A stretch of 64,000 nucleotides of DNA from Rhipidocladum racemiflorum (taxonomy: Eukaryota > Streptophyta > Magnoliopsida > Poales > Poaceae). The position numbers and the translations under genes were made by a program. Below, piece by piece: positions 10,525-22,500 of this stretch (position 1 is the stretch's first letter; each line of letters begins with the position of its first letter). A model generated the notes under the pieces. The model was not told where the DNA came from. It was given only the letters and a program-made list of their open reading frames with translations, and made no database searches. The stretch lies in the NCBI GenBank assembly GCA_036346355.1, contig CM070585.1, positions 6,773,001 through 6,837,000 on the forward strand, read 5' to 3'.

Positions 10525-13500
10525 CTAGTGCATTGACCGGACGAGGCGAGCGGCGAATGCTCCATCCATTGAGTGCTTAGTTGGACTTGCGGAATAGAAA
10601 CCTTCATCTGTGACAAATTCTGCAGGAACGTATCCATGTACACTCTGTGGGACAAACTCCTACAACATATTATAGACTAATGAATATACAACATGACCAG
10701 ATGTCAGCAAATATTGTCAAAAAAATACAATTGTCACTGAGTTATAAAAAATACAAAACATTTCAAGATGATTCTGTTGAGTGTATGACCGATTTAAAGG
10801 ATGCTAAAACATAACCAACTGTCGAAGTTGCAGACATTATAGACTGTTCAGTTGCAGATAAAAGGAGTGGTACAGCAAGCTTCAATGTGCAAATTTTTTG
10901 GAGAATTAAATATGCATGAAATCTATCATTGTTACACCTGAACTAGTAGGTAGGGCCGTAGGGGTGAAAACAGATCGGATAGTTTCCGACCGATCCGGAC
11001 AAATTTCGGATAGGGATTATGTCGGATCGAATATTTGTCAGATAGTATCGAATTGGATACTAATACGGATATTTTTTGTGAGATACGAATACAGATTCAG
11101 TAGCTCACTATCCGTCGAATACGAATATGGATTCGGATTATCCGGTGAAGGAGTTCGAATATCCGTCTTGAGGAGCCCAGCCCAACTACCCCAGCGCCCA
11201 GCCGGTCAGCCCATGAGTCCACCGACCCCCGGCCCAGCCGGTCTACCAGAAGCAGATGAACGCGGCCGGTGGTGCATGGCCGGCGCTAGAGTGGCGGCCG
11301 TAGCGGAAGTGGCCTCCACGGTAGCGGCGCGTGGCCCAGGAGAATCAGAGGCGCAGGCGAGTGGAGGTGGCAGTAGCGGGAGAAGTGGTAGCTCGGAAGA
11401 ACAGCTACCACCAAGGTGTTCATCCCCATCATCGGCATCGCCTTCGCCGTCGTGCTGTGGGTACTCATCTCGCAGGTTCCAGAGGGAGGCCACGCGGAGG
11501 CGGTCAACCTCCTGCCTTTGCCACGTCACATGGCGCGCGGTCTCGCTGCCTCTAGCGGCAGCGCCCTGTCCGCAGCGGTGGCGCAGGCCCTACTCAAGCT
11601 CGGAGAATATGTCGAGATCCTGGCATAGGTGTGTCGTGGATGCAACCAGACACTGCATCTTGCACGCCTTTCGGTCCATCTTCTTGGGCGCCGCGTAGCG
11701 CAGCCCGTGCAGGTCGGCACCGCATTCAAGAGGCCAGCGAAGAGGGCGTTGAACCGACGGAGCAGCGGGTTGGCACACCGGCCTGAGAGCCTCACGATGG
11801 CGTGCGAGATGTCCCGGCAAGCGCCGGCCCTCTTGGAGTGTGTGAGGGCTAGGAACGCGGCATTGTCATTGGCCACAAGCCTGTGGACGCCCTCGAGGCG
11901 GATGGCATCACCCCGGAGGCACGCAACGTGGGCATCACTGAGAGCGCACCACAGGCTAGCCGCCAGCGATATGAGCGCAGCCACCTCGAAGGCCAGCACG
12001 CTCACCCTCTCCCCGTTGCCCCGCGAGGTGCTCAGCTTCCGCGTCTCACAGCGCGCAACAGCAGGAGGACAGTGCTGCGATGTTGAAAATTTGGATTTTT
12101 ATGCAATGGAAACCAAACCCTTGCGTTGGAGCTTTTGGTTCCTTTGTGGGGGGCTGCCAAATAGTGTTGCTTTTCTCCACATCATGTACTAGTTATGTGT
12201 TTTGATCTACGTGTATGATGAACTAATCCTATGTGTATGATGAACTAAGTCTTACGTAATTTGTTTGTGACATGGTATCTAACTATTGACTAAGTAAATG
12301 GAAATACTTATAATTTTTCAATTTTCAATAATGTTTTTATCAAATCAACTAGTTGTGTATTTTCGTTGATTTTCTATGTACAATCTAAGGGGTTATCATG
12401 TTCTGATAAATATCCTTAACCGTATCCATTTTGATTCGTAGTCGCTTCGTATCTATATTCGACATTATTCGTATTCATATCCGCATCCGAAAAAAAAATA
12501 TGAAAACAAATATGGTAGAACAATTACCCATCTGTATTTGATTTGTTTTCATCCCTACTAGTAGGGCTAAAATGTAGTGGGAATGATGAGTAACTTCCAG
12601 TTGCTTTGTATAGATATTGTTACTATCCCATATTGCCTTGTATAAATATTACCTTATATAGGCTTTCCTTTTGTACTCACCTGTTTATGTTTAGCTAGGT
12701 TAGGATTAAGGTTTCATCAACATTGCACTTGCGCCACCACCTTCTCCTTGTTGGCCGCCCACCGTCGCTTTTCCTTCGGTTCTTCCTGCTGTCGCACCCG
12801 TCCACCGGCCTCCTCCGCTCCAGCCTCTTCCGATAGTTTCTTCCACACCGGCCTTCGCTCCACCCCGCGACGACCACCACCAATAGCCCTCGCATCGTAG
12901 CAGCAGCTTGAGAGGAAACCATGCGTGCAACAATCGATTGATCGATCAGATTTCAATCTGATCCCACAACCGGAGTTAATCTGGGTTTTGGTTATGATTT
13001 CTGGCTCAGCTTGGCTCGGTTCTATCGGCTCAGCTGTCTCATCTGATCGGCTACAAAAATGTTGTCGTCTTTTGGTTCTTCCTCAGGTACCATTTTTGTC
13101 CCTCGCTGCCCGATTATTTTCGATGGTCTCAGATAGAGACTGGGTTCAACATATGCGCCTTTGAAACAACCTAAGGTATTAATTAAGTAAATATTACTAT
13201 TAGTCTATTAGACAGTAATAAATATAGTAATTAGTGTATTTGCTTTTTAAAATATAAATTGCGAATAGAACGAAATGATTAGAGTTGAGGATTGCCGTCA
13301 GACCTACAGGCGAGGTATCAGTCACCGAGATCTCAGACCCGTTGGGGTCGGGTTAGCACCTCTCGCTAGATCGGGTTCATCACACAATAATCGTAACTTA
13401 CTTGTTCGGATTGCGGGTATCCGAAGCGTTTAGAGCCAAATAGTAAAACTTCCATCCATTAACTCAGTAAATGGCCAAAAGGAGGGGAGTGTGGTAAATT

Positions 13501-16500
13501 TTGACTAGTCATCATTGACCAGCCGACACAAGGAGTACATCCCCCCTTGAGCAGCACATCGATCATGCCCAGGACACGAGGCCATGCCCTTCGGTCCAAC
13601 CATTACAGCAGCAGCACTCCCTTCTTTTTCCCCAATCCAGCCGAGAGGAGTAAAGGCAACAAGCTCACAACTCCTCTCCCAGTCCAACCGAGCAACCAAG
13701 GCAGCCACCACTCCCACTCCCATTTCCTCCGGCCAAAGCACCAAACCACACACTCCCATTCTCAAAGCCAAGAAAGCAAGAGCAAATCGAAGGAGTCCCA
13801 AGAAGCCAGAGGAAGACCCACAAGAGGAGCCAGAAGGGAACCGCAAGACAGAGCGAGGAGGAGAAGACCCAGCTAGAGGCAGCACACGGCACCCTCTTCT
13901 TCCCCTTCCCTGCCAACCATCGACCACAACCATCCTCATCACCAAGTAGGTGCAATGCCTTAAGTAGCCATAGCATTCTAACTTGAGTGTTGTTAGACAG
14001 TATCCTGTTATGCCTTGTATAGATATTGCCTAATATAGGCTTTCCCTTTATACCCTCATGTACATGTATACATAATGGCCCATTGGCCTCATGTTGAATA
14101 CAAGTGCTCTTCACAACATAGTATCAAAGCCAATCTAAGGTTACCTCTTTCTTGGGCGTTGCACTTGCATCATCTTTTTCCACCGGCTCTTCCCGTCGGT
14201 TTTTCATCTTCTTCGGCTGTTTCCAACACCGTCTTCGTCCTCAGTTGGCACGCCTCGGCGCCGCCTTCTCTCCTTCGGCCCGCCCGCCGCCGGTCATCGT
14301 CAAGCCGCGCCAGATCTCCGCCCTCTTCGCCGCCGACCCGGCCGCCGTCTTCGTCGCCGACCGATGGCACCATTGTGGCTGTCTGCCTTGGCTGCCACCC
14401 TTCCACCTCCGTGCCGTGCCATCTCGCCGTCTTGGCCACCGGCCAGCCGTCGTCGCCTGGGAGATTGCGCCTCAACCTCCGCTCACTCGCACCCGTGCCG
14501 GCTCCAGCCGCCCTTCGGCTCCGACCCAACCTCCGGCCTCTGACAACGCGACGCTCTCCACCCTTCGGCTCCGACCGATCCGGCCCCCAGTGCTCTGCCC
14601 GACACCACTCCGGTGACGCGACGCTCTCGACGCCTTCGGATTTCAACCTCCAGATTCATGTCTATGGGAGCTAGTTTTGTTCACGTCCGTAAAAAAAATG
14701 CCGTCGTCTTCAGGCTTTTCTTCGGGGACTTTCTGCTCCTCGCTGTCCGGTTACCTTCGATGGTCTCAATTATCGAGACTGAGTTCTTCATATGCGCATT
14801 CACATGCGTGGTCAGCGCCTGTGAGAGTTTCTTACCGGCGAGCTATCATGTCCACCTCATAGCTGTCGTTTTATCCTCGATTATGACTTGTTGTGTTCAG
14901 GATCGCCACACGGGGTTTCTGGTTGGTACTGGCCCTCACCGCAGTGATTCATAGCGTCTCTGGGAGCTTAACTAGCTTTGTCTTTCTTCCGCTGCCCCTG
15001 CCAATCTCTCCATCTCCTCCACCGCCATGACTCACATCTTTGTGATTCGCATCTATCTTCTTTAGTTTGTCGCAGCCTTTTAAGATCTGTGTCTAGTGAT
15101 GCCTCTTTAGATTGTGCGGGATGTAAGCTTTGCAAGCAGCTTCAACTTCTATATCCTTCCAGTGAGTCTGTGCCACAACGTCCTTTTGATCTTGTTCATT
15201 ATGATGTTTGGGGTCCGACTCCCTTTGTTTCAAAGGGGTTTATAGATATTATATTCTTTTTATAGATGATTTCTCTCACTACACCTGGATATATTTTGTC
15301 TTCTTACAGTGAGGTTTTATCCATCTATAAGACTTTTGCACCAAGATTCATACACGGTTTGATTCTCCTATTCATGTTTTTCGTGCTGACTCGACAAGAG
15401 AGTACATGTCAGGAGCATTTCGTGCTTTTCTTGTTGAGCAAAACACTCTCAATTTTCATGTACTGGTGCTCATGCTCAGAATGATGTGGTTGAGCACAAG
15501 CATCGTCATCTTCTTGAGACAACTTGTGCTCTTTTGCTTGCTTCTGCTGTTCCACATCACTTCTGGGCTGAGACTGTTTCCACTACCACTTGATCAATAT
15601 TTAGCCTTATGATCTTCGGGGTGCGATTCCAGTGGAGTGTCTGTGGCATGACTCCTAATTATTCTAGTCTCCGCCTCTTTTGGTGTGTGTGTGTGTTTGT
15701 GTGTTATGTCCTTCTTGCACCTCGTGAACGCATCAAGCTGACTGCTCAGTCTATTAAGTGTGTTTTCCTGGAATATAGTGCTGAGCATCAGGAATATCGT
15801 TGTTAGGATCTTGTTGCCCGACGGATACGACTCCCTCGGTTTGTTACTTTTGATGAGATTCGTCCCTTCTACTCTCGTCCTTCTTCTTCCATTCAAACAT
15901 CTCTTGTCGAGCCGATTTCTTTCTTGATTTTTCCTGATAACCCAGTTGCCACCTTTCCCTTTCGACGATTGGCATCTCCTTCATCACCGGCACCTCCTCT
16001 GGTGTCTTCTTCACCACCAGTGCCTCCTCCAGAGGTTTCCCCTGACATTACTCATTTATCTTCTATACTACACTCGTCATCCGCGAGTTGAGGATTCCTT
16101 TAATATGCCATCTTCTCCTGGTGAGTCACCTTCTATAGTGACTCGCTATGCTCTTCGCGGTCGCCAATCTATTCAGCCTCCTGAGCACCTTGGCTTTGTT
16201 AGCGCAACTCTTGATAAGCCGACTTCTTACCGTGATGCTGTTATTCATTAGGAATGGCAGCATGTGATGGCAAAGGAGCTTGCTGCCTAGAGCGCACTGG
16301 CATGTGGGATCTTATGCCCCTTCCTCCACGTGCCCATCTCATTATATGCAAGTGGGTCTATAAGGTTAAGACTCGCTATTAAGAATGTCTTTCTTAATAG
16401 TGAGCTGCATAAGAAAGTCTATATGCAGCCACCACCGGGGTATTCTATTCCTGAGGGCATAGTTTGTTGGCTTCGCCGCTCTCTTTATGGACTTAAGCAA

Positions 16501-19500
16501 GCCCCTCGTGTCTGGTTTGAGCATTTTTCTCCTGTAATGACTGTGGCTGGTTTTTCTGCTAGTGCTCATGACCCTGCATTTTTTTTCATACTCGTCTCAT
16601 GGTCAAACTCTTCTCCTTCTATATGTTGACGACATAATCATTACTGGAGATGATTCTCAGCATATTACCTTTGTGAAGGTACATCTCAATGAGCAGTTTC
16701 TCATGTCTGATCTGGGTTCCCCTTCGCTACTTTCATGGGATTAAGGTTTCTTCTACACCTAAATGCTTCTTCCTATCCCATGAGAAGTACATTCAGGATC
16801 TTCTTGATCATGCTTCTCTCACTGATCAGCGTACAGCCAAAACTCCTATGGAGCTCAATATTCACCTTCGACCTACTGATAGTGAACTTCTTGAGGATCC
16901 TACTAGCTATCGACATCTTGTTGGGAGTTTTGTTTACCTTGGTGTCGCTCGTCCTGACATTTTGTATCCAGTGCATATCTTGAGTCAGTTTGTTTTTGCC
17001 CCCACTCATCTCCACTATAGTCATCTTCTTCGTATTATGCGAAATCTTCGTGGAACTATCTCTTTTTCTTTCCACGCTCTACCTCCTTACAGCTCCATGC
17101 ATATTCTGATGGTACCTGAGCTAGTGACCACTCTGATCATCAGTCTCTTTGTGCCTACTGTGTTTTTCTTGGCGGTTCTCTCATTGTTTGGAAAACTAAG
17201 AAGCAGACAACAGTTTCTCGTTGGAGTGCTGAGGCTGAGTTGCAAGCTCTGGCTCTTTTGACAGCAGAGATTACTTGGCTACAGTGTTTCCTTGAGGATT
17301 TTGGTGTTTCTATTTCTACATCGACTCTTCTTTTGTCTGACAGTACAGGTGCTACTAGCATTACTTGAGACCCAGTGAAGCATGAGCTCACTAAACATAT
17401 TGGTGTTGATGCTTCCTACATGCGGTCACAGGTGCAAGATCAGGTCGTGGCTCTTCAGTATATGTCTTCACAGTTTCAGTTGGTAGACTTCTTTACGAAG
17501 GCACAGACTAAAGCTCAACATAGCTTTTATCTCTCCAAACTCAGTGTTGTTGATCCACCATGAGTTTGAGGGGTGTTAGTATCCTATATTGCCTTGTATA
17601 GAGATTGTTAGTTGCCTTGTATAGAGATTGTTAGTATCCCATATTGCCTTGTATAGATAATACCTTATATAGGTTTTCCTTTTGTACCTGCTTGTACATG
17701 TATATATTACGGCCTATTGGCCTCAAGATGAATACGCGTGCTATTCATAACATGACCTTCGGGTGATGCTAGAACTACAAGAAGTTCATATGTTTTGCAA
17801 TAATAATACTTGGAAAAAAATGCACGTGCTTAATAGTACCAACAGTGCCCCAACTTGTAAGGACAGACATTTTGCCAAATTCAAATTGAACATCGAGTTT
17901 GTAACTTTTAGAAAAGGATCCATGCTTAATTTTAAGATGAACTAGTACCAGATGCCTTTGAACAAAAGCAATAATCCTCCTCTCGTTTTCTTCAGGATCA
18001 ATGGAACATGTACTGTAGATTAGTACACCACCAGGTTTCACCAACCTGCAAGTAAAGCCATTGAAAGTAATCTCAGATGCTGTCCGGATGAATTTGCTTT
18101 CACAAAGTTGCAAACTTCAAATGGAAGGAATCTCACATTGACGCTGAATCAAGAAGCTCATCTTGCAAGCACATCAACTCCTCCAAATCTTCAAATTGCC
18201 TATTCCAACGCAAGTCTGCCCTCTTGGGAACAGAAAAAGGTGAAGAAGGACTATTTAGTTCATCATAAAATGTGCCAACTTGTAATTCTAGATTCAGATT
18301 AGTTCAATACTCTGGGAAGATGAAAATCGGGAAGAAAGTGAACTTGATGAAGAAAGGTACCTTGGAAAGGACACCCAACCCAGAACATGGAGCATCCAAC
18401 AACACCTTGTCATATTTCACAGTGGTTTCCCTCTGCAATATAATTCCACATGTGCATAAGCCTACTTATCATGCATGCGGATGAATCATTAACAAATATT
18501 TCAATTCAATGTGCATTATCTTTGGATATAGGGAACTTCCCTCTCATTTTTTTTCAACCTTTTTATGGATTAGTAACAATGAACTTTCCTGGAAACTTAC
18601 AGCATATAGTCGAAGATCAGCATGGATATCAGTGATCATATCATCAAGATTGTGTAACTTTGCTGCCTCCATGAGAATTCTCAAGCGACCTTTGTTTATG
18701 TCAAGAGCCCATATCTTCCCTGTATCAGAATGACTCGTCATGTCAAGTCTCTAAGCTACTATGTATTCGAGACTTAAAACTTGCTCCACATGAAATGATA
18801 TAATTTGTTAGTAAAATGAGTTATGATAAAGCCAAACTATTTTAGATCGGTGAGGACTATTTGCTTGTTGGTGTTGAATACATGCATTCACAAATGCTAC
18901 TTTTCAATGGAGATGTAAAGTATGAAGAATTTCTTATAACCAATTAACCAGTAAATAGCCATCAGATGCTACGTTTGAACTACATGGATATATTACATAG
19001 GTTAATTTAAATCTGTCAATTTATAAACACCCCCCTCCCCCACCCACCCACCCACACAAAGCGCTTTCCATTTTCTCACCTTTTCCCGACAGCCGGGATG
19101 CCATGAACAAAGTCTTTCCACCAGGTGCAGCACAACAATCAATGATTATTTCCCCAGGTTGTGGATCAACCACAGACACTACAAGACCTGCAATATGTTC
19201 CTGAAGTCTTAGTGGTAGTGTAGTACAAGCTATCAAGAACTTTCTTGAATGAAAATTACCATTGTTACTAAGACTTGGAACCATAAGGACAAAGGTAAAT
19301 ACTTAATGGAAGCATCAAGCATAAGAGTAAAAAGCCTTTCTACAGCAATCGGCAAGTAGTCGTAGTGAACATCATTTCAATGTAGTAACCCCATTATAGC
19401 AAATAAAGGCATATGCTTAGCGATTAATAAATAACGATCATAACTTGCCTGCACTCTCATCCTGCACAGCACACATGCCTTCTTTGAGTAATCCAGCTTG

Positions 19501-22500
19501 TAAGACTGTCTATACATGGAAGAAATTAAGATACCAATTTATCAGCTAGTATCTTGAGAGGCATTATCAAGAAAACAAGGAACTAGTAAAACAAATGTGC
19601 AGACCTAAGCCATTGGAAAAAAAAATCAGTAGAGTTTGTTATGGATAATTGGCAAAATGGTGCTTCCTCCTTAGGGAAAACTGTGAACCCACGAATTCTG
19701 CAAAGGTTGCTTCTTTGAATATAAATGACCTTGTCCGATACACAGCAAACTTGTCTATAATGAAATGCATTGTGAGCTATAGTGATCTGCAGTAATAATA
19801 TCAAAATAACATCTAAAGCCATCAGAAGTATAAAACTATCCTTTCCTTTCTTGCTAATGCACCTGCAGTATTTCGGGTTTATTTGTTAAAAGTTCTTTTT
19901 TATCAGCTTTCAAGTTTCAACCTCTCACGTTCTTGGAACTGAAATCAAGGTTCACATGTTATGCACACTAATATTTTTAGTAGGTTTTGATACAGTGTTC
20001 TTTTGTAAGTATCCTAGACAGATTGCATTTTTTTATATAAAAAAAGAGGGCATGGATAGATCATATTGGTCTCACAAACTCCAGTTGAGCATTGACTGCC
20101 AAACCAAACTATTCATCTTCCTTACCTGCATGCCCTCCCGAAGGCGAACAAATTCATCCATAATGGCCTTTTCATAATGAACCTACACAAAGAAAATTCA
20201 GCCATGAAATTCACTTGAAAATAATCAACGCAGGGTATGACACCAACATCGATATGATATTAAAAAGTCCTATGTAGCTCTATCTCATGAATTTATATCC
20301 CCCTTGTGACATTCAAAGTCCTGTCTTACATTCATGGATATTTACTTATGTCATTTCAGTTCACAAGGGCTCTAATGATTCTGATGGAAAACCTAATCAA
20401 CATGCTCGAACAAATATATCATGACTGTCATGTTCAAATAATCACCATGCTCTATATCATGAATTCATACTCATTCATGTTTCCTAAGACAGACTCAAAG
20501 CGATGAATATAATGGAACGAAAGGTACTAAAGATTAATGGAAGCACCTGCAAACTTTCCAATCGGTTAACAAGATCAGCCCTTGTGTATGCATTCCCTGT
20601 GTTCACCCTATCGCACAAAGTATAAGGTCAGTCAACCAGGAACACATGCGTAAACAGAGCAGGTAATTTGCACTTTCAATAGAGCATTTCACTTAAAACC
20701 TTAGACTGAAATAAGGATCACTGTTATTCCAATTCATCAATCTTAGAGCTTCTTCTTTGCCAAGAAATCGAATCCATCTTCTCACCATCCACTACAGAGC
20801 AGAAAACATAATACAGTTCACAAAACGTAATTGCTACCAATATTCTACACATTATGCTATTAAGAATCACCAGATAGAGCAAGTAGATTGAACTCCCCAT
20901 AGGTACACTACACTTGACAAGGGCATTGGTTGAAAATAGGAATTAGTTCAAGTGGAATGTTTTCAACAATGCAGTTACTATATTGATTGTACGAATGAAG
21001 AATTTAACACGCAAATAACTAAGAAACAAAAGTCAACGGTGTCAACCAAAGCTTAGAAAGTAAAGCAAACTTACAACAGGATGAGAATAAATTATGGAAA
21101 GAGCACGAGCTTGGGCACGTTCATCACCTTCTATCTTCGGAAGAGGAAGAGAGTTTGTCTCCTAATTATAAAAGAAAAACAATGATGTTACAGGCTTACA
21201 GCATGATCCTACTGATCAGCCTGATTAGATAAAGACTACTGTACATACCTTCAGTAATAGAAGTTTATGTAGAATTGCATTCACCAAGTTTCCAGCACCG
21301 GGCCTTAAAGCTACTTTAGCAAGCCTTACATTCTAAAATTGGATTTGTAAGACATATTAACAGATCCATTTTTAAAGCAAAAATAAGCAGATAAATTGTC
21401 TGGTAACATTAACTTTAGTAGAACTGACAACAATATTACATGTCAACCTCAAACAAAGGACACAACAAGTTTGAAAACCAGATACCAAAGATCAGCACAC
21501 AAATTGAATCTATTTCAGAAAATTAAAATAGGAATATAACCGCAATCTCTTTTTTGGAGTTATTGTGGAGACTGGAGAATACTGGCTAGTATCATAATTT
21601 ATGAAAAAATGTAACTTACACAGAACAGAAACACAACCATGTACACCATCTAATATTTAATATAAATTCTCTGTTACGTAACAATAAGAAAAGAAGAAAG
21701 AGGTACATTATTAACTCAGTATCACATATTCACATTTGTTCTGGAACTTATATAAAACAAAAAGAAATAACTTCAATTAAAGCACACCACATTTAACAAT
21801 TTGATCAACCAAAGGTATAAACCAGAGAAAGGGCTAACTTAATTTCAGTACATGTTAAATAATATCAACATACCTCATCAACGACTGCATAAGCTGGCAC
21901 ATTAAGCTTGAGAATTTCAAAGAAGCCAATTCGCAATATCTGAAATCACAAGTGCTAACCTTCAAAGATTTTACAAGTGTAGAGTTAACTTCTATAATGG
22001 GTATTCAACGAAGAATATATGTTATAAGAAATATAGGAGAAACCTGCAGCAGCAGCGGCTCCATCTCCCTGAACACCTTCTCCTCACTACAGAGTGACAT
22101 GATAAGATAATCAAGGTAGCGTTTCCAACGTAAAGTTCCAGCTACTATGACGGTAACCTGACAATCCAAGCATAACAGAGTCAAAAGTTTTGAATTCCTA
22201 GACAGGCATATACAAGTCTTTTTAGGTGTGTTACACTGTTATTGAGCCATGACACAATATGTTCATCATGGCATCCTATATCACAAGCAAGTGCTCACAA
22301 AAGAAGATGTCGTAACAAAATTGGCAAGTAGTTAGCTATATATTTTCATCAAATACTGAAAGGACATAAGTGCATTCTGCCGCTGCAACAAGCATGTTTT
22401 TTTCTCACATCACTATATTCCCATTTCCCAGCAATAACCCAACGTAGTGTTAGCGTTTACGAACAAATTGAAATTGGTAGACAGAGCAACCATTTCAACA

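Larger units (their letters stand above)
10951..12557. mobile_element. Non-autonomous hAT element carrying host gene fragments (Pack-type)
   Basis: A perfect 8-bp duplication CTAGTAGG flanks the element (10943-10950 and 12558-12565). The left end TAGGGGTGAAAACAGATC pairs with the inverse of the right end (TAGGGATGAAAACAAATC); the left terminus has an extra TAGGGCCG. Subterminal regions carry many GGATA/CGAATA hexamers, like the element at 60.3 kb. The AT-rich ends surround a GC-rich core (11160-12090) made of host gene pieces. No transposase is present. Confidence 0.85.
13991..17752 (+). mobile_element. Decayed Ty1/Copia retrotransposon
   Basis: Two LTRs (13991-14118, 17574-17752) and a primer site at 14119-14131 bound an internal region in Copia order. 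Gag starts near 14700. Pre-integrase (CAGCKLCKQ) and integrase (DLVHYDVWG, 15190) follow, then reverse transcriptase (SLYGLKQAPRVWF near 16480; YVDDIIITGD near 16620) and RNase H (KHELTKHIG, 17380). Integrase before reverse transcriptase is diagnostic of Copia. The polyprotein is interrupted by many stops and frameshifts, and part of the integrase-RT junction is missing, so it cannot be autonomous. No clear 5-bp target duplication was found. It lies in the last intron of the methyltransferase gene, on the opposite strand. Confidence 0.9.
10660..17948 (-). other. 7.3-kb terminal intron of the methyltransferase gene
   Basis: The donor lies at 17948-17947 after a codon for Leu in QRHL, and the acceptor AG at 10661-10660 precedes EFVPQ; the phase is 0 on both sides. 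Residues on either side read QRHL|EFVPQ, matching the family sequence QRHPEFVLQ. The intron holds the hAT element (10951-12557), a Copia fragment (12611-13165) and a Copia element (13991-17752). The other introns of the gene are about 80-1600 bases. Confidence 0.9.

Noticed and set aside
13505..13949. Overlapping 120-146-codon frames on both strands
   Set aside because: Low-complexity composition, no domain, and both strands open; nothing supports a protein.
13991..17752. Active Copia retrotransposon
   Set aside because: Stops and frameshifts occur in every domain, part of the integrase-RT junction is missing, and the LTRs differ in length.
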